Numbered from the stretch's first letter, positions 52,683 through 63,355 are shown. The stretch is DNA of 64,000 bases from Odontocerum albicorne (GCA_949825065.1 OX463859.1:29343847-29407846), one strand, 5' to 3'. The notes: generated from the letters alone by a model not told the origin. Numbers and translations are program-made.

Positions 52683-53640
52683 GTTATTTATTTATTTATT
52701 TAACACTTTTATTGCAATACAATCTGGCGGGTTTATTGCCAGGTGGCAATCTCTTCCAGCCAACCAGACAAAAGTAAATGAAGCAAGTTACGCGGTCGCA
52801 TAAATCATTCAAATGACTATCCATCCCCACGAAATCCATAAACATATACGCGAGAACATGCTCACGGACCCCACAAAGACGGACAATCACCCGAACATTA
52901 TTTTACATATAAAGTGAGATATCATCAATCAAAAGGAAAGGAATGGATGGTGGAGAGGAAAGGAAAAGAAAAATCAGGAATGAAACACGTTATTTTACTG
53001 ACTAGAAGTTAAGAGTTTTTTCAGTCGCTTCTTAAAGCATGCCAAGGACGGAGCGAGTCTTATATTGGTTTGTAACTGATTCCAGAGTCTCACTGCATGG
53101 ACAGTAAAGGACGACGTTAAGAAAGAGGAGCGGTAAACTGGAAAGGCCAATAAACAATCTCTGTTTGAGCGTAGCGCTAATCCATGATTGGAAAGACGCT
53201 GAAAATTTTCGGCGAGATAAGAGGGAGCGGCGGGACAGTTAAGGATATTATACAATGGACACAGTATGTGAATTTGGCGTCTATTTCTAACATTCAACCA
53301 GTTCAATGCCTTCTGGTATGAAGTTATATGATCGTACTTTCGTAGGTTGAAAATAAATCTTAGACACACATTTTGAAGACGCTGTAATTTGTCCAGCTGT
53401 TCTTCTGTAACATCCAAGTAACATACGTCCGCATAGTCCAGAATCGGAAAGAGCAGAGATTGTACGAGTAAAATTTTGGTTTTAGTTGGTAGGAATCTTT
53501 GCAACACTTTAAGGGAATGAAGGCTGAAGAAGATCCTTCGGCTTACCTCATTTATTTGATCTCGCCATGAGAGAGTGTTAGTTATATGGTTGAAAAAACA
53601 TTCAAATCATTATTAATGTCGGGAGTGATACTTGGTGTGG
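52683..53640 (-). pseudogene. LINE-B 3' third, best copy
   Basis: Minus strand: TLSWRDQINEVSRRIFFSLH, SLKVLQRFLPTKTKILLVQS, LLFPILDYADVCYLD, QKALNWLNVRNRRQIHIL, SFTVHAVRLWNQLQTNIR, ending KKRLKKLLTSSQ (stop at 52995). 170 codons are open in one piece. This is the thumb and C-terminal domain of a jockey/CR1-L2-type ORF2. The 3' UTR of about 300 bp ends in 'ggctggaagagattgccacc' + tggcaataaacccgccag and a taaataaata run. The tail matches SINE-A. Confidence 0.85.
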
Positions 53641-54300
53641 TTATGTGCGAATAACATGTCTTGAGGCCATCTCGTATCGTTTTATTAACAATGTATATTG
53701 CTATCTTTTAAAAATAATTTTGATATGTATACTTGCATACTAATAATTTATTTGAATTGTTTTATTGCATTAATATATTTTTTGATTTAGTTGTGTTGTA
53801 ATTGCTATAAATTGTTATTTTTTCTCTTTTTTTTTCATATAAGAATATATCGAAATAAAATATCTTCTGTCGGCTTTAATTAATGTACTGCTGCGGCAAA
53901 AAAACAATTTAATTTTCACTGTAACGTCACTTGACTATGAGGTGAAAGTGGCTGGTGTCTGCCTTACTTGTTCTGGGCGGAAACTTTCGTTCAAATCTAT
54001 AATATATAAGATGAATAAACTTTTCAACCACCCTGTAGTTGAGTGATGTTGAGTACGTACTTAAAGGATGATTAAGATGCTGTGAAACAAGATCGGTTTT
54101 GGAGATCATCACCATTACAAATAAAGGAGCTTATCGGCCTCCAAACAAACAGACAGTACTATCAGGGACGCGCTAGGATCAATGACGCCATTGTGCATTT
54201 ATGAGAAATATTAACATGAAAGAGTTATAGATGTAATGTATTATTGTTTGCTATGGTGATAGAAAGTGTAATAAAATTAAGTAAGCATTGTTAGTTGAAA
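53641..54300. other. No gene recognised
   Basis: AT-rich; no ORF or repeat partner seen. Confidence 0.35.
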
Positions 54301-54304
54301 TAAT

Positions 54305-54870
54305 ACATTTATTAATCATCTAATTAGAACCAAATTAGAATATGCATCTACGGTTTGGGCTCCTCACCAGCTCAAATATAAAAACAATATAGAACAAATA
54401 CAAAAAAAATCCTCAGATATCTATGGTACAGAACAAAGGGCGATTATCCAAAATATGTTCACCGTGACGAACTTCTCACGGTGTGTAACTATAGAAGCCT
54501 CGAAACAAGAAGGCAACAATGCATTGCGATATTCCTAATAAAGGTTTTCCAAGGTTGCTTTAACTGTCCCGCGATTCTAGAAGCACTGTCCCGCGATTCT
54601 AGAAGATGAGGTGAAAGCCTTGAAACCGGTAGAGTTATACCGTCACAAAAAAGTGGAATAAACAGTGTTTGATAACAATCAATTACAATGCACTACATTT
54701 ATATGTACCCAATAAATATAGCCGTGCAAGGAATCACCCTCTGTTCTACATAATAACTTACAGGACGAATATCATGGCTAAACACTCAGACACGGTTTGA
54801 TATATTCTCGGTACCGCCTAGCAGTATGAGAAGAATCCTGGCTGATATTATTCCTAACGAATAAGCTAAC
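54305..54870 (+). pseudogene. LINE-F reverse transcriptase C-terminus, split by a PLE
   Basis: Plus strand: RTKLEYASTVWAPHQLKY, then after a frameshift LRYLWYRTKGDYPKYV, SLETRRQQCIAIFLIK, GCFNCPAILEA. The frame resumes after the PLE with LHLYVPNKYSRARNHPLFY. Joining across the PLE gives uninterrupted codons (…CCC GCG ATT CTA GAA GCA CTA CAT…), which supports one broken copy. Jockey/CR1-type layout. Confidence 0.7.
54588..54689 (+). mobile_element. Penelope-like terminal fragment with duplicated target
   Basis: PLE end sequence 54606-54689 (atgaggtgaaagccttgaaa … caattacaat). Just before it, ctgtcccgcgattctagaag occurs twice in direct order (54564-54583 and 54586-54605). The right side repeats gcact (54583-54587; 54690-54694). 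Confidence 0.7.
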
Positions 54871-55029
54871 GCTAGAAGCAGCCCCTCTTTGTGTAACAGG
54901 AGAAATCCGTGCAAAGTGGATAAAAAAAAATAATAATCAATCAACTTCATTTTTAGCAGCCGCAGCCTTTACAAAAAAAAATCAATACAAATTATATAAA
55001 AATCAAAATACTAACTATAACATAAATAC

Positions 55030-55620
55030 ATACCATTGCGTCATTTTTCTGTCGGGGTAGGCAAAGATGACAGAGCGCCATGTTTTCTTATTTCGATACA
55101 CATCCTCAGCCTATTCTACATCCATACACTTTATCATAATGCTTCTACGATTCATCTGACTTTGTACGTTTTATTCTTTCAGAATATCACTCGATTGATC
55201 CAACCATACTTTCTTTGGTCTTCCTCTCACATGCCTTCTACTCACATTTGTACTATATATCTGGTTAGTTAGTATTTTTTCAATCCTTCATTCCACATGC
55301 CCTAATCATCTCAATACACTCTTCTTCATCTCTCTTTACACATCAGCCTTAAGTTCACATTTATCCATGTATTCTTTTCAATGTACGCAATTCTACAGCA
55401 TTTATTCAGTTCTTCTCAGTATTTTTATGCGTCCACGTTTCCCTCACATACACCAAAGTTGGTACCAAAAAACTATTGGGTACTATCATCTTATCAGATA
55501 TGGTTCAGTTCGAGTATATATATTTCAGTGCCCCATTGACTTTGTTTCCTATCGCTACATGCCGTTCGATATCCCCGTTAACTCTTCCGTCATCTGTGAA
55601 AATACTACCCAAATAGCAGA
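55030..55620 (-). pseudogene. LINE-A C-terminal copy
   Basis: Minus strand from 55620: VEEFCYLGSI-like block, 'IERHVAIGNKVNGALKYIYS', 'MIVPNSFLVPTLVYVRET', …'GHVE', 'GRRHVRGRPKKVWLDQSSDI', and the end 'CLPRQKNDAMV'. Several stops. Terminus at 'gcaatggtatgtattta'. Confidence 0.7.
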
Positions 55621-55705
55621 ACTCCTCAACTTTTACCACAACAGCTATCACATGTACTTTAAAACACATCACAAAACATATATATCGTATTAAAATATAT
55701 TAGTT

Positions 55706-55945
55706 TATGTAATTTATTTTTATCAAACACTGTTTTGTTCCACTTTTTAGTAACGGTATAACCCTACCGGTTTCAAGGCTTTCCCCTCATCTTCAGGGGA
55801 GCGCAAACTGCGCTCTCCTGAAGATGAGGTGAAAGCCTTGAAACCGGTAGGGTTATACCGTTACAAAAAAGGGGAATAAACCGTGTTTGATAAAAAACAA
55901 ATTATAATGTCTTCAAACCTCTACAACGTTAATGCCTTACCTATA
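55706..55945. mobile_element. Penelope-like inverted pair, near-perfect hairpin
   Basis: Left arm minus, right arm plus; arms meet at 'ggggagcgcaaactgcgctc'. Each arm carries the ribozyme-like core (TCTTCAG / CTGAAGA) and the CCGGT stem. The outer right end 'acctctacaacgttaatgcc' is the common PLE terminus. Confidence 0.8.
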
Positions 55946-55949
55946 AACA

Positions 55950-56200
55950 ACATATAATATATTACATAACATTAAAACATATCACATAATATTAAAACAT
56001 ATAACATAACATGAAAACATATCACATATAACATAATGCATAACTTTAAAACATATTACATAACATTAAAACATATTACATAACATACATAACATTAAAA
56101 CATATCACATAACATAATAAATAACTTTAAAACATATCACATAACATATTACATACCATTAAATCATATCACATAACATATGTAAAAAAATTCAATAGAA
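55950..56200. repeat. Irregular AT-rich repeat (acatatcacataacat…)
   Basis: Short units 'aaaacatatcacataacat' / 'aaaacatattacataacat' repeated about ten times with indels. Confidence 0.8.
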
Positions 56201-56252
56201 AAATATACGAGTTTCATACGTAACATATGTTATGTTACATATATATGTTATA

Positions 56253-57539
56253 TTAGGTCCTTACATATGAAATTGGCGTTTTGCCGTACTGGCAACTTTG
56301 ATCTCAAATATCTTCTCTTTGGTTAGGAATTCCAAATTAAAATTTATACAGCTATTTACTCAAGTATTTGTGTTTCGAAAATTATAATTCATTTGTTTTT
56401 TCCTCAATTGTTTTTTTTCTTTGCGTCACTCAGTTTACAAAATGGAAAACTTGAAATATCGCGTTATTTACGAGTACGAGTTCCACCGTGGCACCAGTGC
56501 TGCAGAAACGGCTCGAAGGATTAATGATGTGTATGGCGACGGTGCCGCAAAAGAAAACACAGTGCGTTTTTGGTTCCAACGTTTTCGTTCTGGAAATTTC
56601 GACCTGCAGAAGAAGCCCCGTGGACGGCCGGAGACCAAAGTTGATAATGAAGAATTGAAGGCTATTGTGGAAGCGGATCCATCGCAAACCACGTCCGAGT
56701 TAGCTGCAGGCTGCGGTGTTAGTGATAAAACTGTTTTAATCCACTTGAAGCAAATTGGGAAGGTGAAAAAGCTTGAAAGGTGGGTACCTCACGAATTGAG
56801 TGAAGCAAATCAACAAACGCGCGTTGACTGCTGCGTTGCATTACTCAACCGGCACAATAATGAAGGGATTTTGAATCGAATCATTACCTGTGATGAAAAG
56901 TGGATCCTGTATGATAATCGGAAGCGCTCATCGCAATGGCTGAACCCTGCCGAACCAGCCAAACCATGCCCCAAGCGAAAATTGACTCCAAAAAAGTTAC
57001 TTGTGAGCGTTTGGTGGACTAGTGCTGGTGTCGTTCACTACAGCTTTCTTAAATCTGGCCAGACGATTACGGCAGATGTCTATTGTCAGCAACTGCAAAC
57101 CATGATGGAAAAGCTAGCTGCTAAACAACCGAGGCTGGTTAATCGCTCTAGGCCACTGCTGCTTCATGATAACGCTAGACCACACACTGCACAACAGACG
57201 GCTACCAAATTAGAAGAGCTTCAATTGGAATGTCTAAGACATCCACCGTACTCTCCGGACCTTGCCCCAACAGATCACTATTTTTTTCGAAATTTGGATA
57301 ACTTCTTGCAAGGGAAAAAATTCAACTCCGATGGGGCAGTCCAAATCGACTTCAAAGATTTTATTGATTCCCGTCCGAATGTTTTTTTTAGTAAAGGGAT
57401 CGATGAACTACCTATGAGATGGCAAAAGTGCATAGATAGCAATGGTACATACTTTGATTAAATAAATATATTATATTAAAAAAAAATCAACTTTATGTTC
57501 CTCCCAAACAAAACGCCAATTTCATATGTAAGGACCTAA
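56253..57539 (+). mobile_element. Mariner element, complete (cecropia-like)
   Basis: 1287 bp with 31-bp inverted ends (left 56253-56283, right 57509-57539) beginning TTAGGTCCTTACATATGAAA and identical over their length. TA on both sides (56251-56252; 57540-57541) is the mariner target duplication. The length is typical of full mariners (about 1.3 kb). Ends and protein resemble what I know of the cecropia subfamily from moths; the subfamily name is from memory. Confidence 0.95.
56442..57461 (+). CDS. Mariner transposase (D,D34D), open reading frame intact
   Basis: 339 codons from MENLKYRVIY; an in-frame ATG at 56421 would add 7, but the later one fits the family N-terminus. Residues 1-110: paired-like helix-turn-helix domain that binds the inverted ends (RFWFQRFRSGN; GRPETKVD; SDKTVLIHLKQIGK). 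WVPHEL at 114-119 is the linker motif. Catalysis: D151 (ITCDEKW), D243 (LLHDNARPH) and D278 (YSPDLAPTDHYFF), with exactly 34 residues between the last two. Length and all key residues are as expected for an active cut-and-paste enzyme using TA targets. Possible deviations are TDHYFF where YHFF is common, and an altered C-terminal stretch (IDFKDFIDSRPNVFF). Confidence 0.95.
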   Translation: MENLKYRVIYEYEFHRGTSAAETARRINDVYGDGAAKENTVRFWFQRFRSGNFDLQKKPRGRPETKVDNEELKAIVEADPSQTTSELAAGCGVSDKTVLIHLKQIGKVKKLERWVPHELSEANQQTRVDCCVALLNRHNNEGILNRIITCDEKWILYDNRKRSSQWLNPAEPAKPCPKRKLTPKKLLVSVWWTSAGVVHYSFLKSGQTITADVYCQQLQTMMEKLAAKQPRLVNRSRPLLLHDNARPHTAQQTATKLEELQLECLRHPPYSPDLAPTDHYFFRNLDNFLQGKKFNSDGAVQIDFKDFIDSRPNVFFSKGIDELPMRWQKCIDSNGTYFD

Positions 57540-57824
57540 TATTACATATACTCGTATATCATTCTGACGTTTCTTTGCTGTGGAAGGAAAAGAAAAATCA
57601 ATTTAAAAGAAACTAGCCTGAAATACTTCTTTATTGCATATTAGCTTAACCTAATTATCAAATCTGCCACGAGACGAGAATAATAAAAGGCATAAAACAA
57701 AGTGAGGAATCAGGTTACATAATGTTGGTGCCACAAGAGACAACTTCGCCAACCATATACTAGTACAATCTTATAACCATATCGGTGCACACCGGTATGT
57801 TTTGATTTCTCTTTTTTTTCAAAG

Positions 57825-57985
57825 AATAAATATGACCGAAGTCATAGGTATTCTTACACTTCCGAATACTAGGTGAAAAAAATGCCCGTGTCATTCAAGC
57901 GGAGTAGCATAGCGCGAAGTTCGAACCAGCGACTTTCCTAACAGAAATTCAGTGCGTTATCACGTGGCAACGCACCTAGTAGACT
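57825..57985 (-). repeat. SINE-B copy, reversed
   Basis: Minus strand: 'acgtgataacgcactgaatt', 'gctggttcgaacttcgcgct', 'cgcttgaatgacacgggcat', then 'tgacttcggtcatatttatt'. Close to 49065-49215. Confidence 0.65.
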
Positions 57986-57989
57986 ACAT

Positions 57990-58540
57990 ATGTCATTGTA
58001 ATAAATATAATTGGCCAAACATCAGAGGTATCATCACCTGTGCCAATAGTCTAGTGAAAAGTAGACTTGATTTCAAATTGCATTCCGTCGGAATCTATTT
58101 AGTGGCATTTACAAACTACCTTTATAAATCTCCCAGTAATCATGAACTAAGAAGTGTTAAATAAATTAAAATAAAATGCAGACGGCATCAACCCTGTCGC
58201 CGGTCCTGGATAGCAGTTTAAACTTGTTACACGTCATTTTATTTTAAAGGTAATATCTTTTTTTAGATCTAGTGTATTTTCTTATTCTCTCGCCTTTATG
58301 AATATCCCCCCTAAGTAACCGGGTCGAATTGCAAAGAAGATAAAATAAATTCCATATTTTTTTTACCTTTTATGAAAACGAAATGCTACTTTTTATCGGT
58401 TCAATTTGCGGCACTGTCAATATTTTTAAGTACCCCTTAAAAATTACATACTTGAGAAATATATCGAGCTTTGAGCAACTAAACTTGTAATTATTGTTAA
58501 TTAAATTCTTGTGTTTTAATTTCCAACAATAGAGGGAGCA
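57990..58540. other. No gene recognised
   Basis: AT-rich; the ORF 57952-58164 starts inside SINE-B and shows no domain. Confidence 0.35.
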
Positions 58541-58548
58541 AAGCTGAC

Positions 58549-59604
58549 GTGAATTGCAAAAACTGTGATGTCAAAGCTGATTGTAATTGCAAAAACTGTG
58601 ATGTCAAAGCTGATTATAATGGCAACAACTGTGATGTCAAAGCTGATTGTAATGGCAAAAACTGTGATGTCAAAACTGATTGTAATAGCAAAAACTGTGT
58701 CGCCAAAGCTGATTGTAATGGCAAAAACTGTGATGTTAAAGCTGATTGTAATGGCAAAAACTGTGATGCCCAAGCTGATTGTAATGACAAAAACTGTGAT
58801 GTCAAAGCTGATTGTAATTGCAGAAACTGTGATGTCAAAGCTGATTGTGATGGCAAAAACTGTGATGTCAAAGCTGATTGTAATGGCAAAAACTGTGATG
58901 TCAAAGCTGATTGTAATGGCAAAAACTGTGATGTCAAAGCTGATTGTAATTGCAAAAACTGTGATGTCAAAGCTGATTGTAATTGCAAAAACTACGATGT
59001 CAAAGCTGATTGTAATGGCAAAAACTGCGATGTCAAAGCTGATTGTAATGGCAAAAACTGTGATGTCAAAGCTGATTGTAATTGCAAAAACTGTGATGTC
59101 AAAGTTGATTGTAGTGGCAAAAACTGCGATGTCAAAGCTGATTGTAATGACAAAAACTGTGATGTCAAAGCTGATTGTAATTGCAAAAACTGCAATGTCA
59201 AAGCTGATTGTAATGGCAAAAACTGTAATGTCAAAGCTGATTGTAATTGCAAAAACTGTGATGTCAAAGCTGATTGTAATTGCAAAAACTGTGATGTCAA
59301 AGCTGATTGTAATTGCAAAAACTGTGATGTCAAAGCTGATTGTAATGGCAAAAACTGTGATGTAAAAACTGATTGTAAGGGCAAAAACTGTGATGACAAA
59401 GCTGATTGTAATTGCAAAAACTGTGATGTCAAAGCCGGTTGTAATGGCAAAAATTGTGATGTCAAAGCTGATTGTAATGGCAAAAACTGTAATGTCAAAG
59501 CTGATTGTAATGGCAAAAACTGCGATATCAAAGCTGATTGTACTGGCAAAAACTGTGATGTCAAAGCTGATTGTAATTGCAAAAACTGTGATGTCAAAGC
59601 TGAA
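58549..59604. repeat. 33-bp minisatellite, 32 units, open in several frames
   Basis: Unit 'aactgtgatgtcaaagctga' + ttgtaatggcaaa (or attgcaaa). The plus frame 58549-59658 is open for 369 codons and reads NCDVKADCNGK/NCDVKADCNCK in every unit (two or three Cys per 11 residues); a minus frame is open for 454 codons. Because the unit length is a multiple of three and lacks stops, both are expected by chance. There is no signal peptide, domain or splice context. Differences between units hit all codon positions. Confidence 0.9.
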
Positions 59605-59686
59605 AAATATATGGAAAAGCAGAACCATCACCACCATGGTGAAAATGCGTCTAGTTAAGTCTCTCGTCTTCGTAATATTTATGTAA

Positions 59687-60000
59687 GCCACGGAGGCTTG
59701 GACTCTGAGAACAAGCGAGAGATGTAGAACAGATGCATTTGATATGTGGTACTGGAGAAGGGTGTTACGTATTCCATGCACAGCAAGACGAACTAACACC
59801 TCCATCCTCGAAGAACTGAGAATCACCGACAGATTGTCGACAATATGCCTTCGACGAGTCCTCCGATTCTTTGGGCGCATTGCCCGTGGCCAAGGAAGAA
59901 CAGTTTAGAGAGATTAGTGGTTTGTGGAGGCGTGGAGTCTGGAGGGAAAGAATCCCAATGCGTTGGACTGACCAAATGAAAGACGCAACTTCTTCTTCCT
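59687..60000 (+). pseudogene. LINE-E-like reverse transcriptase C-terminus
   Basis: Plus strand: ATEAWTLRTSERCRTDAFD, MWYWRRVLRIPCTARRTN, TSILEELRITDRL, RRVLRFFGRIARG, a stop near 59908, then shifted EISGLWRRGVWRERIPMRW, TDQMKDAT. This is the region after the palm of BovB/RTE-like or related LINEs. Short and broken. Confidence 0.65.
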
Positions 60001-60051
60001 CTTGGTCTAGGTCGTATGACCTGCTTGTGACGGTGGGCTAAAAAAATAACA

Positions 60052-60175
60052 TGATGCAGAGGCACGGTTTGTGGGACGTAGTCCGGGACAGAAGAGCATA
60101 CAACCTGAGGACGAGGAGAGTTGACCCCAACAGTTTTCGCAGACAGTGAGTTGGGATGGAGCCAGGGAGAAGAAG
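60052..60175 (+). repeat. LINE-C 3' tip
   Basis: Reads RHGLWDVVRDRRAYNLRTRR then VDPNSFRRQ and a stop, followed by 'gggatggagccagggagaag'. Identical in layout to the end of 33755-34405, here on the plus strand. Confidence 0.75.
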
Positions 60176-60620
60176 CGATTTTTGCCAATCTTGTATCCTC
60201 CATGCGGTCCACATGATCCCTCCAGAAATGCCTTCTGCTTCTTCCCCACCTCACTATGGCTTCATCAAACAGACCACAGACAGACCTTATCGTCTCATTT
60301 CTGATTCGATCCCTAAGAGTTCTCCCTGCGATGGAGCGTATGTTCTCATTTCCGCCACTCTGAGAAGGTTCAGGATATATAAGACATGCGTCCGCCCCAT
60401 CATGACATATGGAATAGAAGTGAGAGCCGATACCAACAGGACAAAAAATCTTCTCAGAGTGGCGGAAACGAGAACCCTACGCTCCATCGCAGGCAGAAGT
60501 CTTTGACGCAACTTGACTACCCTTAACAACTGGACTTCGAGACGCGAAGTGCAAGAATTGATGGAGAGGAGTCGTCCGATACTATCGTGGGAGTCCCGAT
60601 ACTCAGTCATGAGCCACATG
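60176..60620. pseudogene. LINE-D fragments in inverted arrangement
   Basis: Minus strand 60360-60180 reads …LRDRIRN, VRWGRSRRHFWRDHVDRM. Plus strand 60370-60510 reads RIYKTCVRPIMTYGIEVRAD then RTLRSIAGRSL. Near-identical inverted arms of about 42 bp lie at 60330-60372 and 60452-60497. The two halves of one LINE-D C-terminus have thus been folded against each other by an inversion or twin-priming-like event. Confidence 0.65.
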
Positions 60621-60654
60621 CCAGGATGATGATAAAATGCTAGTGTAGTTTTTT

Positions 60655-60895
60655 ATTTTATTTTGGTATACAGCAAAAAGTAGGAGTGTAAGTGGAAGAC
60701 GTGGTAGAGGAAGACAAAGGAAAATATAGATGGATTAATATTTTGGAAGGCAATGTAAAATATCTGAGAAATAGTGGGAGTTGTATGATAAGATATATGG
60801 ATATAGAGGAAAGAATCATGATGGGAAAGTCTCTCGTACGGCGTTTTGTTATCTCTGCCTATCCTAACAGGGAAACTAGGTGATAATACACATAT
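60655..60895 (+). pseudogene. LINE-A 3' fragment
   Basis: 'agtgtaagtggaagacgtgg' (VSGRRGRGR), 'attaatattttggaaggcaa', 'gtctctcgtacggcgttttg', 'gcctatcctaacagggaaac', then the terminus running into a TA microsatellite. Confidence 0.7.
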
Positions 60896-60898
60896 ATA

Positions 60899-61161
<263 letters not shown>

Positions 61162-61227
61162 ACATAATTTGCATTAATCCGTGTAAGTAGTGTTTGATTG
61201 GTTGAAAGAAATTATCATATGGCTATA

Positions 61228-61410
61228 GAATCTCCGTGGCCTGGTGGTAAGACACTTGTCTACCAATCCGGAGGTTGCGGGTTCGATCCCCGCTGGAACC
61301 CTGATTTTTTTAAATAGGATTCCAGTCTGGTTAACACTTAGGGCCTATAAAAACATCCTTCTGGTTGGTTGGAAGAGATTGCCACATGGCAATAAACTCG
61401 CCAGGTTAAA
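61228..61410 (+). repeat. SINE-A, full-length copy
   Basis: Box A region 'ccgtggcctggtggtaag', box B GGTTCGATCCC (61280-61290, canonical), body 'ataggattccagtctgg', tail 61359-61405 (ttctggttggttggaagag…ctcgccagg) and an A/G-rich end. The best-preserved copy. A decayed tail of another copy (ttggttgaaagaaattatca) lies just before it. Confidence 0.88.
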
Positions 61411-62284
61411 GAGAAAAAAAAGATTTAAAAAAATCTCCATTTGTATATGATACTTTAGAAACAAGAATAATAATAAATAAATGGTGACAAACAAATTTTA
61501 TATTTTATAATTAAGTGCCATGATAAATAAATAATATCAGCTCTGAGTACCCCGAAAAGGTAACGGTCTGATGGTATGTATGTACACGTATATATGTATG
61601 CACAACAAAGTGCATGTACGTGGTACAAGCGAAAGAACTGTGCCAAGATAAAACCAATTATTAAGATCTGTTGTTTCTGCCTTTCCCAATAGGAGCATGG
61701 AGTGATGGGAAATTAAGAGGACTTTTTTATGTATTTTTCCCATCAATCATATTTAAAGAGATTTTTCAATCGTTTTTTTTTTTTCGAAGTTCTAATATTA
61801 TCTTAGCACATCTCATAACAATTTCAAAGGATGTCCAGCATGGCTGAAGGCTTTACAGGATATTCAGCTCAAATTTGGTCCTTTTTAAGGCTGTATTTTC
61901 TTTAGAATTTCTTCCAGTACAGTGGAAAATAATTCTCGAAGCGCCAACAAAGTGGTTTAATGAGAATGCGGACTCTAAGTGTCCTTTTTGAAGTGATCTT
62001 TTTGTGCTTTTTTCCAGACCGCTCGCACAAACCAATCAGAGCTTTTATCGGAGACACCGCGCTGAAGTCGTGAGATGAGGGTGGTCCATCCATTTTGAAA
62101 ACATACTGCGCTTTTTAGAAAATATATATTATATTTTAACTGTTTTCCAATTATACGAGATTGATAGTTTTACTTTCTCGTTGTATATATTACAACCACA
62201 AGCGTATTGTTATGTGGTAATTTCTTTCAAACAACCAAAAATACGATATCACCCGTTTCCTAATTATAGAACGCATGACCATTT
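61411..62284. other. No gene recognised
   Basis: 61530-61590 and 61670-61715 resemble LINE-A 3' tips (gatggtatgtatgtacac; gtttctgcctttcccaatag). The 61800-62100 part has higher complexity, with no ORF over 65 codons. Confidence 0.35.
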
Positions 62285-62415
62285 ATACCAAGAGTTACCG
62301 GAAAAAAGGTTCCAACTATAATTTTACTCAAGAGACCTTTTTACATCATTCTTATTGGTTGCCATATGGTAAAAAAACTTGCTAGGTTGTACTGAATATA
62401 TTGAAAATATAATAC
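62285..62415 (+). repeat. SINE-A 3' part, degenerate
   Basis: 'aaaaaaggttccaactataa', 'cattcttattggttgccata', 'cttgctaggttgtactgaat'. Confidence 0.5.
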
Positions 62416-62569
62416 ACAATTTCTTAATTACGTATTGTGAAAAAATTCAACAAACATGTACACTATTTTGGTTTAATCAGACACCGAACCGTCAACTCTC
62501 AGGTTAGAAAACAAGTATTTTTTTATTAAGCATATTTTTTTTTATATATTATTACACATTACAAGAAAT

Positions 62570-62700
62570 ATACATAATTTGCGAAAAAATAACAGGTTAT
62601 TTAATTTGGACATACATTATTTTAATGGATCTGGGTTTGTCGCCTTTCATTTGTCGTATCCCCAGTAAACTAGGATTTTGCTTGTATCTCACTGAGGATA
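62570..62700 (-). repeat. Repeat R2, copy 2
   Basis: Reverse complement of 49676-49830, with 'catttgtcgtatccccagta' the best-matching block. Confidence 0.6.
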
Positions 62701-62779
62701 TTTAGCATGAAAAAATAAATCGATACTTTTTTCCGATTTTTGATTACACAAAAAAAAAACCCCGTTGCACGTTCTCATC

Positions 62780-63005
62780 AACCTGACAAACAGTGACACT
62801 CAATTACAACTGGAAACATCATGCGGAATCTAACTCTTCACACATCATCACTCCAGAAAGATCAAAATTGTCCATCCCATATACCGTACACAATCATAAT
62901 CTTTTCCACTCGTCATTCATCCTCAAAGCCCAAGTACTCAAAATCCTGTCGCAATAACAACCACGCTCCGATCGACTGTCTAAATGGTTTTCCTTCCTTT
63001 ATCTT
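62780..63005 (-). repeat. Repeat R1, copy 2
   Basis: Reverse complement of the conserved parts of 11340-11745, but without that copy's extra segment of about 170 bp; probably closer to the original form. Confidence 0.6.
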
Positions 63006-63204
63006 TATATGATTTTATGCTTCGTTATATACTGTTTATCATTAATTTTTACAGTGCTATTAAGTAACACATAAATAGCGCTAAATAAAACTGCCTAGTG
63101 AAAAACTGCAGCAGGCTGAACTTGCCGATCGTATTGGAAACTTTATCTCCTTACCATTGGAGCTTTGAGTTTGATCAGAGGGGAAGAGTCAATTAAGAGG
63201 TGTA

Positions 63205-63355
63205 TGGATAAGCGGTAACGTGCTGGACTTCCGTACGGAAAGTCACTGGTTTGAACCCCGCGCTGTGCTGCTCCCCCCGAATGACAGGCATTTTTTCTTC
63301 TAGTATATGAGGATATAAGAATACCTATGCCTTTGGTCATATCTATTTTTGGGAT
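63205..63355 (+). repeat. SINE-B copy
   Basis: 'gtgtatggataagcggtaac' (box A region), 'acttccgtacggaaagtcac', box B GGTTTGAACCCC, 'cgaatgacaggcattttttc', 'cctttggtcatatctatttt'. Confidence 0.7.

Noticed and set aside
58516..59880. 454-residue hydrophobic repeat ORF on the minus strand
   Set aside because: It is the complement of a 33-bp minisatellite whose unit has no stop in this frame; it also runs on into unrelated LINE sequence.
61228..61300. tRNA gene (boxes A and B present; also 13350, 49150, 63205)
   Set aside because: No complete cloverleaf or acceptor stem is seen. The boxes are followed by a SINE body and LINE-like tail and occur in many copies, so these are SINE heads.
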